Source of the DNA: an uncultured Clostridia bacterium
GTDB lineage: Bacteria > Bacillota > Clostridia > TANB77 > CAG-508
NCBI GenBank assembly: GCA_934180065.1
Contig: CAKPRA010000017.1
Span: 1-34,516, forward strand
Length of the DNA stretch: 34,516 nt
Direction: 5' to 3'
Shown: piece by piece, positions 1 to 7,729 of the stretch
How the letters are laid out: every line of letters begins with the position of its first letter
Numbering within the stretch: position 1 is the first letter of the stretch
Notes under the pieces: model-generated
Database searches by the model: none
What the model was told of the DNA's origin: nothing
What the model saw: only the letters and a program-made list of their open reading frames with translations
Program-made: the position numbers and the translations under genes

Positions 1-44
1 CGGAATTTTGATTGCGATCAAAAATTCCGTTTTTTCTTTTGCCT
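1..44 (+). terminator. Intrinsic terminator of a gene upstream of the window
   Basis: A hairpin with a 12-bp stem (arm CGGAATTTTGAT against ATCAAAAATTCCG, one bulged base) and a TGCG loop is followed by TTTTTTCTTTT. It would end a plus-strand transcript entering from the left. Confidence 0.75.
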
Positions 45-256
45 ATTTTTTTCTCTAACTTTAAGGGAAAATTACTGGTACATATAGTGTACTCAAGTTT
101 GTGTCAAGTAAAAGTAGGCAATTTTTTTCTATTTTAACCTAGTTACTTTTATTTTTTTGGCATTCAAATTATATCACATTTTTTATTATTTCTACATATT
201 AACATAATTCTGAAATAATCTCTTGTGCGTCAACTTATTATGTTTCTTGCTTGTAA
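45..256. other. AT-rich intergenic region without visible gene
   Basis: I see no open reading frame with a ribosome binding site and no recognisable RNA gene here. The stretch lies between the left-edge terminator and the terminator of the minus-strand acetyltransferase gene. Confidence 0.5.
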
Positions 257-317
257 AAATAGAGAGCAAACCTAATAATATTTACATTTTTAAATATCTA
301 AGATTTGCTTTCTATTT
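257..317 (-). terminator. Probable terminator of the GNAT gene
   Basis: Arms AAATAGAGAGCAAA and TTTGCTTTCTATTT form a 14-bp stem (one wobble or mismatch) around an AT-rich loop that itself contains a smaller hairpin. On the minus strand the second arm runs into a U-rich tail. It lies about 20 bp beyond the stop codon of the acetyltransferase gene. Confidence 0.6.
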
Positions 318-337
318 GAATATTCAGTTTTATTATT

Positions 338-793
338 TTAAATACTAAATCTTAAAGTTTTTTCATAATCATTAAAATTTAATTTACTATATAAATTTAA
401 AGCTGTTTTATTATTTTCTAATACATTAATCATTATATATTTTACATTTTTATTCCTGCACCATTGTTTTGCTTTATTTATTAAAGCTGTTGCAATACCT
501 TTTTTACGATATTCTTCTAAAACATATAAACCATCAATTAATGCTTCTAAATTATTTGTTGGCCCATTTTCACCAGTATTAATTTTACAATATATATAAC
601 CTACTATTTCTTCGTTTTCTTTTGCAACGTACAATACATTATTTTCCATATTGTACAAATTTTCAAACCAATTATTAACAATATAATTTTTATTTATATT
701 TTCATTATATTTTGCTTCATTCTCAATTAATAAAGTTAATAATTCATTACACTTCCTTGCATCTTCTAAATTATCTACCTTTACAATTATCAT
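338..793 (-). CDS. GNAT family N-acetyltransferase
   Basis: This 151-residue protein has the length and layout of a single-domain GCN5-related N-acetyltransferase. The acetyl-CoA pyrophosphate loop is visible as EYRKKGIATAL at about residues 95-105, preceded by the usual beta strand (IDGLYVLEEYR) and followed by the C-terminal strand and helix motif (YIMINVLENNKTALNLYSKLNF), in which the asparagine and tyrosine typical of the family are present. The substrate cannot be told from the sequence. The start is supported by GGGAGGAG just upstream of ATG. It lies 26 bp after the DUF523 gene on the same strand and probably shares its promoter. It should be a soluble cytoplasmic enzyme. Confidence 0.88.
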   Translation of the reverse strand: MIIVKVDNLEDARKCNELLTLLIENEAKYNENINKNYIVNNWFENLYNMENNVLYVAKENEEIVGYIYCKINTGENGPTNNLEALIDGLYVLEEYRKKGIATALINKAKQWCRNKNVKYIMINVLENNKTALNLYSKLNFNDYEKTLRFSI

Positions 794-819
794 TAGCTCC
801 TCCCTATATATTAGCTCTA

Positions 820-1248
820 TTATATTATTGATATTACTTCAATCCCATTTTTCTTGAATAGCTCTGCAGTTACTCCATCTCCCTCAATTATTGTATGTGA
901 AAAGGTTCCATCATATATTTCTTTACTTCCACATGATGGACTTCTTAATTTTAGCAATGCCTTTTTTACATCATATTTTTGAGCTAAAAATAAACATTCT
1001 CTAGCTCCTTTTTCATATTGCTCTGTAACATCTTTCCCCTCTTTATTAATTACCCTATCTGCTTGTCGCTCTGATGGAGTACGAGGAGTTGGTAGCCCTC
1101 CCATAATTTCCGGACATATAGGAATAACTTCATAATTCTTTAAAAACTCTTCAACTTCTTTTGAATAATTGTTTCCACCATCATATCTACAATTCAATCC
1201 TAATAAACATGAACTAACTAATATTTTTTCTTTATTAACACTATTCAT
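820..1248 (-). CDS. DUF523 family protein
   Basis: This 142-residue protein carries the conserved cysteine motifs of the DUF523 (YbbK-like) family: SCLLGLNCRYDG near residue 13, CPEIMGGLPTPR near residue 45, and LRSPSCGS near residue 100. The family is widespread and its biochemical role is not established; the spaced cysteines suggest metal or Fe-S binding, which is inference. The start has AAAGGAGAGC upstream of ATG. It is first in a two-gene unit with the downstream acetyltransferase, and a good sigma-A-type promoter lies about 60-90 bp upstream. Confidence 0.88.
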   Translation of the reverse strand: MNSVNKEKILVSSCLLGLNCRYDGGNNYSKEVEEFLKNYEVIPICPEIMGGLPTPRTPSERQADRVINKEGKDVTEQYEKGARECLFLAQKYDVKKALLKLRSPSCGSKEIYDGTFSHTIIEGDGVTAELFKKNGIEVISII

Positions 1249-1306
1249 TATGCTCTCCTTTTTATTAATACTAAAATCTATCTTTACAGTTTACTAATGC
1301 AAATAT

Positions 1307-1335
1307 ACTTTATTATTTTTTATACTTTTTGTCAA
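1307..1335 (-). promoter_or_regulatory. Sigma-A-type promoter of the DUF523-GNAT unit
   Basis: On the minus strand TTGACA (1330-1335) and TAAAGT (1307-1312) are separated by exactly 17 bp and point toward the DUF523 gene. Confidence 0.6.
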
Positions 1336-1407
1336 TGCTAAAAAAATCACTTATAATTTACGTTAATATTTGGTTAACATTTTTTTGGATTTTTTTTTAA
1401 ATATGAG

Positions 1408-1436
1408 TTGATTTATCCTTATTTTAATGGTATAAT
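1408..1436 (+). promoter_or_regulatory. Sigma-A-type promoter of the orphan gene
   Basis: TTGATT (1408-1413) and a perfect TATAAT (1431-1436) are separated by 17 bp. They sit 34 bp before the start codon of the plus-strand orphan gene. Confidence 0.8.
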
Positions 1437-1469
1437 AGAGATTATATTACTGAAAGGAGTTACATAATA

Positions 1470-1820
1470 ATGTACCAGGAAAGCATCGCAAACATTGAAA
1501 GAAACGACCTGTTTAAGATTCCTGTAGGATTACTTCGGTCAGATGACGGAATGCTGTTTTTCTATTCAGAAAAGCAACTTCACGAAATTTTAGCCAGAGA
1601 AATATGTGCAGATCTTAATAAGGATTTCCAGAAAGAAGGATATATATCTGCTGTAGACTTCTTATTGGAAAAAGAAGGATTCATCAAGTTATCAAACTAT
1701 GGTGAAGGAAAGCATTTTCGTTGCGTTACTGCCTATAACAAGGCTATGAACCAAAAATCCGTAAAGGAATGGTTCGAAATAATTACATCAAGTCTTAATC
1801 TCAGACCCGATGTATATTGA
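1470..1820 (+). CDS. Orphan protein of unknown function
   Basis: This 116-residue protein is not one I recognise. It has no signal peptide or membrane segment and looks like a small mixed alpha/beta cytoplasmic protein; the middle (residues 33-75) is rich in charged residues and the C-terminal half contains tryptophan and cysteine. The start is well defined: AAAGGAG at 1453-1459 precedes ATG by 10 bases. It is a single-gene unit with its own near-consensus promoter and a strong terminator, and it is the only plus-strand gene in the first 20 kb. Its codons (CTG, CGG, TCG, GAC) are visibly more GC-rich than those of its neighbours, which hints at horizontal acquisition. Confidence 0.8.
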   Translation: MYQESIANIERNDLFKIPVGLLRSDDGMLFFYSEKQLHEILAREICADLNKDFQKEGYISAVDFLLEKEGFIKLSNYGEGKHFRCVTAYNKAMNQKSVKEWFEIITSSLNLRPDVY

Positions 1821-1831
1821 ACACAATGTTT

Positions 1832-1864
1832 AGCGTCACACGTTTTTTCGTGTGACGCTTTTTC
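1832..1864 (+). terminator. Intrinsic terminator of the orphan gene
   Basis: A perfect 11-bp stem, AGCGTCACACG against CGTGTGACGCT, with a TTTTTT loop is followed by TTTTT. It starts 11 bp after the stop codon. Because clpC converges from the other side, it may also slow minus-strand transcription. Confidence 0.9.
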
Positions 1865-1907
1865 ATTTATATTAATTTTTCCTGTTATAGAGCATATTGT
1901 TCCTCTT

Positions 1908-4355
1908 TTATTCAATTACAATATTATCATCTTTAGCAGTTATTTTAGCTTCATTACCCATTGTTATCTTTCCATCAAGAATTGCTTCTGCAATTTTATC
2001 CTCAACCATATTTTGTATAGCTCTACGCAAAGGTCTTGCTCCATAATTATCATCAACACCAGTTTTAGCAATTAATTCTTTTGCTTTATCATCAATAATA
2101 ACTTTAATATTTTGCTCACTTAATCTTTTTTCAACTTTATTCAACATTATATCAATAATCTTTTTAATATCATTATTAGTAAGCTTATGGAAAACAATAG
2201 TTTCGTCAATACGATTTAAAAATTCTGGTTTAAACTGTCTTTTTAGCTCTGCCATAACTTCTTTTTTACTATTTTCATAGTCTATTTTTTTAGATTTTTC
2301 TTTATCTGTACCCCCATCAAATCCAAGTGATTTTTTATCTGACAATAATCTGGCACCAACATTGGATGTCATAATAATAACAGTATTTTTGAAATTTACA
2401 GTTCTTCCTGTACTATCTGTCAATCTTCCATCATCTAATATTTGTAAAAGCATATTCATAACATCAGGATGTGCTTTTTCAATCTCATCAAATAATATTA
2501 CAGAATATGGTTTTCTTCTAACCTTTTCTGTTAATTGACCCGCTTCATCAAATCCAACATATCCTGGAGGTGCACCAATTAATTTAGCAACACTGTGTGA
2601 TTCCATATATTCAGACATATCAATTCTAATCATTGCATCTTCGCTACCAAATAATGTTTCAGCTAAAGCCTTTGAAAGCTCAGTTTTACCAACACCAGTT
2701 TGACCTAAGAATAAAAATGAACCAATTGGTCTATTTGGATCTTTAAGACCTAATCTGCCTCTTCTTATTGCTTTAGCAACTGCAGAAACTGCTTCATCTT
2801 GACCTATAACCCTTTCGTGAAGTGCTTGCTCTAGATTTTTCAATTTATCATTTTCGTCTTGAGTCAATCTTTTAACAGGAATATTAGTCCAACTTGAAAT
2901 AACTTCAGCAATATCATCCTCTTTTAAAACTGTAACAGATTTACTATTTTTATTTTCCCATTTTTTCTTCTCTTTTTCTAATTTTTCTTTTGTTTCATGT
3001 TCCTTATCTCTCAAACTTGCTGCTTTTTCAAAATTCTGTGATCTAATAGCTTCGTCTTTTTCTTTTGATAAGTTTTCAAGCTCTTCTTCAATTTTTTTAA
3101 CATTATCTGGAATAGTATATGTTTTCATTTTTAATCTTGAAGCTGCTTCATCAATTAAATCTATAGCTTTATCTGGTAAAAATCTATCTGTAATATATCT
3201 AACTGATAATTTAACAGCAGCATCTATTGCTTCATCTGTAATTTGAACATTATGATGAGCTTCATATTTATCTCTAATTCCTTTTAAGATTTTAATAGTA
3301 TCTTCTGAAGATGGCTCTGTAACAGTAACAGGGCTAAATCTACGCTCTAAAGCACTATCTTTTTCAATATATTTTCTATATTCATTTAAAGTTGTAGCAC
3401 CAACTAATTGAATTTCACCTCTTGCAAGTAATGGCTTTAAAATATTTGCAGCATCAACAGCACCTTCTGCAGATCCGGCACCCACTATAGTATGAATTTC
3501 ATCAATAAATAAAATTACATCTCCAGCTTTTTTAACTTCATTTAGACATTTCTTTATACGCTCTTCAAAATCACCTCTATATTTTGCACCAGCTACCATA
3601 CTTGAAATATCTAAAGTTACAACTCTTTTACCTTTCAACATTTCAGGGACATCATCCGCAACAATCTTTTCAGCTAATCCTTCTACAACAGCAGTTTTAC
3701 CAACACCCGGTTCACCTATTAAACAAGGATTATTTTTTGTTCTTCTAGATAAAATTTGAATAACTCTATCAATCTCATTTTTTCTACCTATTACAGGGTC
3801 AAGTTTTCCATCTTGAGCTTGTTTTGTTAAATCGGTTCCGAATTGATTTAATGTTTGTGTTGAATTATAACTGTTTTTAGATTTGTATCCATTTTTAGAT
3901 GCTCTTGTTTCCCCATCATCACCCTCTTTAAGAACTTTCACAAGCTCATTATAAAGTTTTTGAGGATTAACTCCTGAATCCATCATAATTCTAACAGCAA
4001 CACTATCTCCTTCAACCATTATACCAATCAATAAATGCTCAGTACCTATAGATTCACTTCCCATTTTCTTCGCTTCAATAAAAGCATTCTCTATAACTCT
4101 TTTAGTTCTAGGTGTAAAACCTGATGGTTCATCAATACTACCTTCTGATTTTCCAATAAGTTCCTCTATTTCTTCAAGAACATTTTCAGAAGTTAAACCT
4201 TGATTTTGTAATACTTTACTAGCAACACCAGTACCTTCTTCAACTAAACCATAAAGCAAATGCTCTGTTCCTATATAATCATGCCCTAAACTAGCAGCAA
4301 TATCACTTGCTATATTAATCGCTTTTTCAGCTTTATTTGTAAACTTATACATCAT
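1908..4355 (-). CDS. clpC: ATP-dependent Clp protease ATP-binding subunit ClpC
   Basis: This 815-residue protein is a full-length ClpC, the class-III heat-shock unfoldase that feeds substrates to ClpP. The duplicated Clp-N domain spans about residues 1-145. The first AAA+ module has Walker A GEPGVGKT at 214-221 and Walker B ILFIDEIH. A UVR-type coiled coil (SQNFEKAASLRDKE) lies near residue 430. The second AAA+ module has Walker A GQTGVGKT near residue 545 and VILFDEIEKAHP. The LGFDGG segment matches the ClpP-binding loop. AGGAGGG precedes the ATG; a second ATG follows directly, so the start is uncertain by one codon. It is last in the ctsR-mcsA-mcsB-clpC operon and therefore under CtsR control. 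Confidence 0.97.
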   Translation of the reverse strand: MMYKFTNKAEKAINIASDIAASLGHDYIGTEHLLYGLVEEGTGVASKVLQNQGLTSENVLEEIEELIGKSEGSIDEPSGFTPRTKRVIENAFIEAKKMGSESIGTEHLLIGIMVEGDSVAVRIMMDSGVNPQKLYNELVKVLKEGDDGETRASKNGYKSKNSYNSTQTLNQFGTDLTKQAQDGKLDPVIGRKNEIDRVIQILSRRTKNNPCLIGEPGVGKTAVVEGLAEKIVADDVPEMLKGKRVVTLDISSMVAGAKYRGDFEERIKKCLNEVKKAGDVILFIDEIHTIVGAGSAEGAVDAANILKPLLARGEIQLVGATTLNEYRKYIEKDSALERRFSPVTVTEPSSEDTIKILKGIRDKYEAHHNVQITDEAIDAAVKLSVRYITDRFLPDKAIDLIDEAASRLKMKTYTIPDNVKKIEEELENLSKEKDEAIRSQNFEKAASLRDKEHETKEKLEKEKKKWENKNSKSVTVLKEDDIAEVISSWTNIPVKRLTQDENDKLKNLEQALHERVIGQDEAVSAVAKAIRRGRLGLKDPNRPIGSFLFLGQTGVGKTELSKALAETLFGSEDAMIRIDMSEYMESHSVAKLIGAPPGYVGFDEAGQLTEKVRRKPYSVILFDEIEKAHPDVMNMLLQILDDGRLTDSTGRTVNFKNTVIIMTSNVGARLLSDKKSLGFDGGTDKEKSKKIDYENSKKEVMAELKRQFKPEFLNRIDETIVFHKLTNNDIKKIIDIMLNKVEKRLSEQNIKVIIDDKAKELIAKTGVDDNYGARPLRRAIQNMVEDKIAEAILDGKITMGNEAKITAKDDNIVIE

Positions 4356-4386
4356 TAAACATCCCTCCTAACAAAATAATTTATAT

Positions 4387-5412
4387 TTATTGCTCAGCAA
4401 CTATTTTTTTAATAACTTCACAACGTTTTATATCACGGTCATAAGCACTAAGCTCATTTCCAACAAACTTTTGCAAATTACCTGGTTGAGTGTATATTTC
4501 TAACTTTTTAACTTTACTATCATCAAGCTCAGAAATAATTCCCATATCAGTTCCTAACTTCACATCTGAAATAAGATTTCTGCACTCATCAGAGCTAAGC
4601 TTTCTACTATTAACCAAAACTCCATAAGCTCTATAAACCCTATCTTCAAGTTCAATAGCTTTTTTAGTTAGATTTTTTCTTGCTAAACGCTCTTGCTCAA
4701 TAATTTTATCTGTTATTGACTTAACATTTTTCATAATTTCTTTTTCAGTTAAACCTAATGATTGATTATTAAAAATTTGATAAACGTCCCCTTTGCTTTC
4801 AGTACCTTCACCATAAATGCCTCTAATATTCATACCAAAATTGTTTACGGCTCTTAACACTTTTGCAATATTACCAGTTAAAGTAAGGCCTGGTAAATGC
4901 ACCATTATTGAAATTCTAAGACCTGTACCTACATTAGTTGGACAAGCAGTTAAATAACCATAATTTTTATTATAAGCATACCCCACTAATTCACTTAACT
5001 TATCATCTATCTCAGTAATTAAGCCCACTAAGTTTTCAAGCTCCAATCCACTGCTAAAAACTTGAATACGAAGATGATCTTCTTCATTAACCATAATACA
5101 AATATTTTCATCATCATTTATCAAAATAGCTTGATTCTGTTTATTATTCATTGCAAAATCCGGACTTATTAAATGTTTTTCCATTAAACTAATTTTAGTT
5201 ATATCATCAATATTATCCATTTTACAAAATTTTAAACCATATCCTAAACTAGGCGTAATTTCCTCGATTTTTTCAAAAACTAATTTAGACTCATCTTTAA
5301 CGAATTTATTAGGAAAATTAAATTCTGCTAGATTCCTTGCAAGTCTTGCTCTAGAGCTTATTACAATATCTGAATCCTTTCCATTTTGTAAATACCAATT
5401 TGACATATTCAA
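4387..5412 (-). CDS. mcsB: Protein arginine kinase McsB
   Basis: This 341-residue protein belongs to the phosphagen-kinase-like protein arginine kinases. It shows SSRARLARNL near residues 19-28, NEEDHLRIQV near 109-118 and the NVGTGLRISIMVHLPGL segment near 160, all typical of McsB. In Gram-positive bacteria McsB phosphorylates arginines on CtsR and damaged proteins, marking them for ClpC-ClpP. It lies between mcsA (22 bp upstream) and clpC (31 bp downstream), as expected for the stress operon. A C-terminal RDIKRCEVIK segment is also family-like. Confidence 0.96.
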   Translation of the reverse strand: MNMSNWYLQNGKDSDIVISSRARLARNLAEFNFPNKFVKDESKLVFEKIEEITPSLGYGLKFCKMDNIDDITKISLMEKHLISPDFAMNNKQNQAILINDDENICIMVNEEDHLRIQVFSSGLELENLVGLITEIDDKLSELVGYAYNKNYGYLTACPTNVGTGLRISIMVHLPGLTLTGNIAKVLRAVNNFGMNIRGIYGEGTESKGDVYQIFNNQSLGLTEKEIMKNVKSITDKIIEQERLARKNLTKKAIELEDRVYRAYGVLVNSRKLSSDECRNLISDVKLGTDMGIISELDDSKVKKLEIYTQPGNLQKFVGNELSAYDRDIKRCEVIKKIVAEQ

Positions 5413-5434
5413 AACTTCCTTTCATATTATTTTA

Positions 5435-5998
5435 TTATTCATTTTCATTTTTACTATCTTGAACTTTTTTTATTTCATCTCTGAACTTAGCAGCATCTTC
5501 ATAACGTTCCTCTTTAATAGCTAGTTGTAAATCTTTATTAAGTTTATTAATTTGCTCTTGTTTTTTATCTATTTTCTTATTATCTGAATCAACCAAATCT
5601 TTAACATTATGTGAAGATTTATCTGCAATTCTCTTTGGAGCCCTACCTCTATGCTTAGCAGATCCATGTAAATTCTTCAATACAGCATCTATTTTATTTG
5701 AAAAAGCATCATAACATTCCTCACATCCAAACTTACCATTTTGAGCAAATTCATCATATGTTAAACCACATTTAGGACATTTTGTAAGTCCAGATTTAGC
5801 AAAACTTGGAAGTAATGCATCATCTTCAAAAAAGTCACTTAAAAAATTTGAAAAATTAATTGGCATATTAAAATCAATATCTTCAATTCCTAGCTTTTTA
5901 GCACACTCCTCACACAATCTATATTCTGTTTTCTCGCCATTAATAATACGTGTATAGCGAACACTAGCTTCATTTTTACCACAATTTGAACATAACAT
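5435..5998 (-). CDS. mcsA: McsA, zinc-finger activator of McsB
   Basis: This 187-residue protein has four CxxC pairs (CSNC near residue 3, CEEC near 29, CPKC near 74, CEEC near 92), the zinc-binding N-terminal half of McsA. The C-terminal 40 residues form a UVR motif (LNKDLQLAIKEERYEDAAKFRDEIKK), which contacts partner ATPases or kinases in this family. McsA activates the McsB arginine kinase and modulates CtsR. It lies between ctsR and mcsB with short gaps, and GGAGG precedes the ATG. Confidence 0.95.
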   Translation of the reverse strand: MLCSNCGKNEASVRYTRIINGEKTEYRLCEECAKKLGIEDIDFNMPINFSNFLSDFFEDDALLPSFAKSGLTKCPKCGLTYDEFAQNGKFGCEECYDAFSNKIDAVLKNLHGSAKHRGRAPKRIADKSSHNVKDLVDSDNKKIDKKQEQINKLNKDLQLAIKEERYEDAAKFRDEIKKVQDSKNENE

Positions 5999-6013
5999 TA
6001 TAAACCAACCTCC

Positions 6014-6457
6014 TTAAACTAAATTAATTAACATGTTCTTAAAAATACTAGCTCTTAATGAATCTCTATATTCATTTGGAATAATTAAAACATTATCACT
6101 AGTAGCAACTTTTAATAATTTTGCTTGCTCTTCTGTTATTACTTTATATGAAAGCAAATTGCTAATGAAAATGCCAACTTCTTGTGAAGTTATTTTATCT
6201 CCTAATCCAGCTATAATATGCATGATATAGTTACTTTTTGTAATATTAATTTTTTTAATTGTAATATGGCCTCCACCACCACGTTTACTTTCTACATAAT
6301 ATCCCTGTGCAGGCTGAAATCTTGTAGAAATAACATAATTAATTTGTGAAGGAACACAATTAAACTGCTCAGCTAAGTCATTTCTTTGTATTTCAATATA
6401 ATCGCTTTCATCAAACATATCTTTTATAAATTCCTCTATCATATCAGACATTCTCAT
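6014..6457 (-). CDS. ctsR: Transcriptional repressor CtsR
   Basis: This 147-residue protein is the class-III stress repressor CtsR. It begins with MSDMIEEFIKDMFDE, followed by a winged HTH (LAEQFNCVPSQINYVISTRF) and the glycine-rich wing KRGGGGHI near residues 59-66, the diagnostic feature of CtsR that touches the minor groove. The C-terminal half is the dimerization and McsB/ClpC-sensing domain. AAAGGAGG lies 9 bases before the first ATG; a second ATG two codons later is possible. It is first in the operon and autoregulated through the two operators upstream. Confidence 0.96.
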   Translation of the reverse strand: MRMSDMIEEFIKDMFDESDYIEIQRNDLAEQFNCVPSQINYVISTRFQPAQGYYVESKRGGGGHITIKKINITKSNYIMHIIAGLGDKITSQEVGIFISNLLSYKVITEEQAKLLKVATSDNVLIIPNEYRDSLRASIFKNMLINLV

Positions 6458-6480
6458 ATTGCAAATCCTCCTTTCTTGAC

Positions 6481-6497
6481 TTTGACTTTCTTTGACC
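6481..6497 (-). promoter_or_regulatory. CtsR operator 1
   Basis: TTTGACT and TTTGACC (plus-strand reading) are separated by three bases, exactly the heptamer-3-heptamer layout of CtsR boxes. The site lies just downstream of the -10 box, where a bound repressor would block polymerase. Confidence 0.9.
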
Positions 6498-6508
6498 TTT
6501 CGTATTAT

Positions 6509-6536
6509 ATTATACTACCCATTTTTCAAAAGTCAA
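6509..6536 (-). promoter_or_regulatory. Promoter of the ctsR operon
   Basis: On the minus strand TTGACT (6531-6536) is followed after 16 bp by TATAAT (6509-6514). The two CtsR operators flank it. Confidence 0.75.
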
Positions 6537-6552
6537 TACTTTTTTAAAAAAA

Positions 6553-6569
6553 TTTGACCTTTTTTGACC
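6553..6569 (-). promoter_or_regulatory. CtsR operator 2
   Basis: Two perfect TTTGACC heptamers separated by TTT form a consensus CtsR box just upstream of the -35 element. With operator 1 this gives two repressor sites bracketing the promoter. Confidence 0.9.
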
Positions 6570-6620
6570 TTTACGCAAAAAAATAAAATCAAAATTGAAA
6601 TAACAACTTTAATTTTATAC

Positions 6621-6798
6621 AGAGCAGGAAATGTGAATATATATATTAAAAGAAGTGACGCGCAGCTTGGGAGCTTTTAGATAATATACTAATATCACAA
6701 AACTAAAACGAGGGCTCTACTGCTCTCACACTACTTTGTACGGGCGACCAGCAAGTCACGCATTTTTAATATATATATTCACATATCCGGACCTATTA
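6621..6798. repeat. Palindromic repeat, copy 1 (complete)
   Basis: A unit of about 178 bp with near-identical inverted ends (ATGTGAATATATATATTAAAA against TTTTTAATATATATATTCACAT, about 20 shared bases). Inside are GTGACGCGCAGCTTGGGAGC on the left and GGGCGACCAGCAAGTCACGC on the right; GTGAC and GTCAC pair as an inner stem. The right edge is TCCGGACCTATTA. No reading frame with a ribosome binding site is present. I do not recognise the family. It is clearly repeated at 6805-6961 and 14031-14208 and in two fragments. Confidence 0.88.
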
Positions 6799-6804
6799 CA
6801 ATAA

Positions 6805-6961
6805 TTTATATAAAAAAGCACGTGCAGCTTGGGAGCTTTTAGAATACATCTTAATACCACCCAAACTCAAATGAGGGCTCTACCTCTCTCACACCACTTT
6901 GTATGGGCGACCAGCAAGTCACGCATTTTTAATATATATATTCACATATCCGGACCTATTA
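6805..6961. repeat. Palindromic repeat, copy 2 (left inverted end missing)
   Basis: Core and right half match copy 1, including GCAGCTTGGGAGCTTTTAGA, GAGGGCTCTAC, GGGCGACCAGCAAGTCACGC and the TCCGGACCTATTA edge. The left AT-rich inverted arm is replaced by TTTATATAAAAAAGCAC, a sequence also found next to copy 3. Confidence 0.85.
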
Positions 6962-6963
6962 TG

Positions 6964-7024
6964 ATAACTTTAATATATATATTCACACATCAAGACCTAT
7001 TACAATAGTTTATATAAAAAAGCA
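6964..7024. repeat. Palindromic repeat, fragment copy 3 (right end only) plus duplicated flank
   Basis: Only the right inverted arm (TTTAATATATATATTCACA) and a diverged edge (AAGACCTATTA) remain. The following 30 bases are nearly identical to the sequence between copies 1 and 2, so the array grew by a local duplication. It abuts the stop codon of the next gene. Confidence 0.75.
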
Positions 7025-7027
7025 CAT

Positions 7028-7498
7028 TCAAACCTCGTAATTTTTCTTAAATATCCCCTTAATTTTATTAATAATTTTTCTAATAAAATTCTCCTTCTTA
7101 TTATTTATCTCAACTGGTAGATGCTCATTATCCATCTTTCCCGAATTAATAGTCTTAGTAGAGCTCTTCTTCTCAAAAATATTATCAACACTATATTTTT
7201 CCTCTTTAGCTTGCTCTTCCCTTATTGTATTTTGTTTTAAAATCTCATCTATAATTCCTCTTTGCTTTTCATTTGCAAAATAATTCATATAAATAGCAAT
7301 AATTACAGTATTTGCCTCTTCTGAAATCTTTTGTTTGTCTACAGTTACAGTTTTGTCATACTCATATTTATAATTCTTGTCTTTATTGCTTTCATAAAAT
7401 TGAATCTCCGTTTTTGGAATTCGCTCTAATTCATCTTCTGGAAGATGTTTTAATATCTCTAATACTTCAGTATATGCTTTTGCATATTTTTTCTCCAT
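7028..7498 (-). CDS. Conserved-looking hypothetical protein
   Basis: This 156-residue protein has a folded N-terminal part (about residues 1-95: KAYTEVLEILKHLPEDELERIPK ... ANTVIIAIYMNYFANEKQRGIIDEIL) and a low-complexity, charged tail ending in a basic KIINKIKGIFKKNY helix. I recall similar N-terminal domains in uncharacterised gut Clostridia proteins but know no function. There is no signal peptide. The start has a GGAGGCGTAC sequence upstream. It is third in a minus-strand unit after relQ and a 56-residue gene, which may link it to stringent-response physiology; that is inference from position only. Confidence 0.75.
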   Translation of the reverse strand: MEKKYAKAYTEVLEILKHLPEDELERIPKTEIQFYESNKDKNYKYEYDKTVTVDKQKISEEANTVIIAIYMNYFANEKQRGIIDEILKQNTIREEQAKEEKYSVDNIFEKKSSTKTINSGKMDNEHLPVEINNKKENFIRKIINKIKGIFKKNYEV

Positions 7499-7533
7499 AA
7501 GTACGCCTCCAATTAATTCTTCTTTTGTATATT

Positions 7534-7704
7534 TTAATGTATTAATTTTTCTGAAACATCATTATCAACTTCATCTATTTCTAAATTTGATCTTAATTTC
7601 ATATATTGGTATAAATTATTTGACGTTATTCCAGATCTTAAAGCATTTTTCATTAATTCCTTAAACATTTTATTCTTATCTAGATTTTCTTCTAAATTAT
7701 TCAT
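7534..7704 (-). CDS. Small hypothetical protein
   Basis: The likely product has 56 residues starting at MNNLEENL, chosen because GGAGG lies 6-7 bases before this ATG; an upstream in-frame ATG at 7755 would overlap relQ and has no ribosome binding site. The protein is acidic and helical, without membrane segment or recognisable motif. It lies 25 bp after relQ and 35 bp before the next gene on the same strand, so the three are probably co-transcribed. Confidence 0.65.
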   Translation of the reverse strand: MNNLEENLDKNKMFKELMKNALRSGITSNNLYQYMKLRSNLEIDEVDNDVSEKLIH

Positions 7705-7729
7705 TTTATCCTCCGTAATCCAATATACA

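Noticed and set aside
6621..7024. CRISPR array interpretation of the repeats
   Set aside because: Units are about 170 bp and palindromic, without regular short spacers or cas genes.
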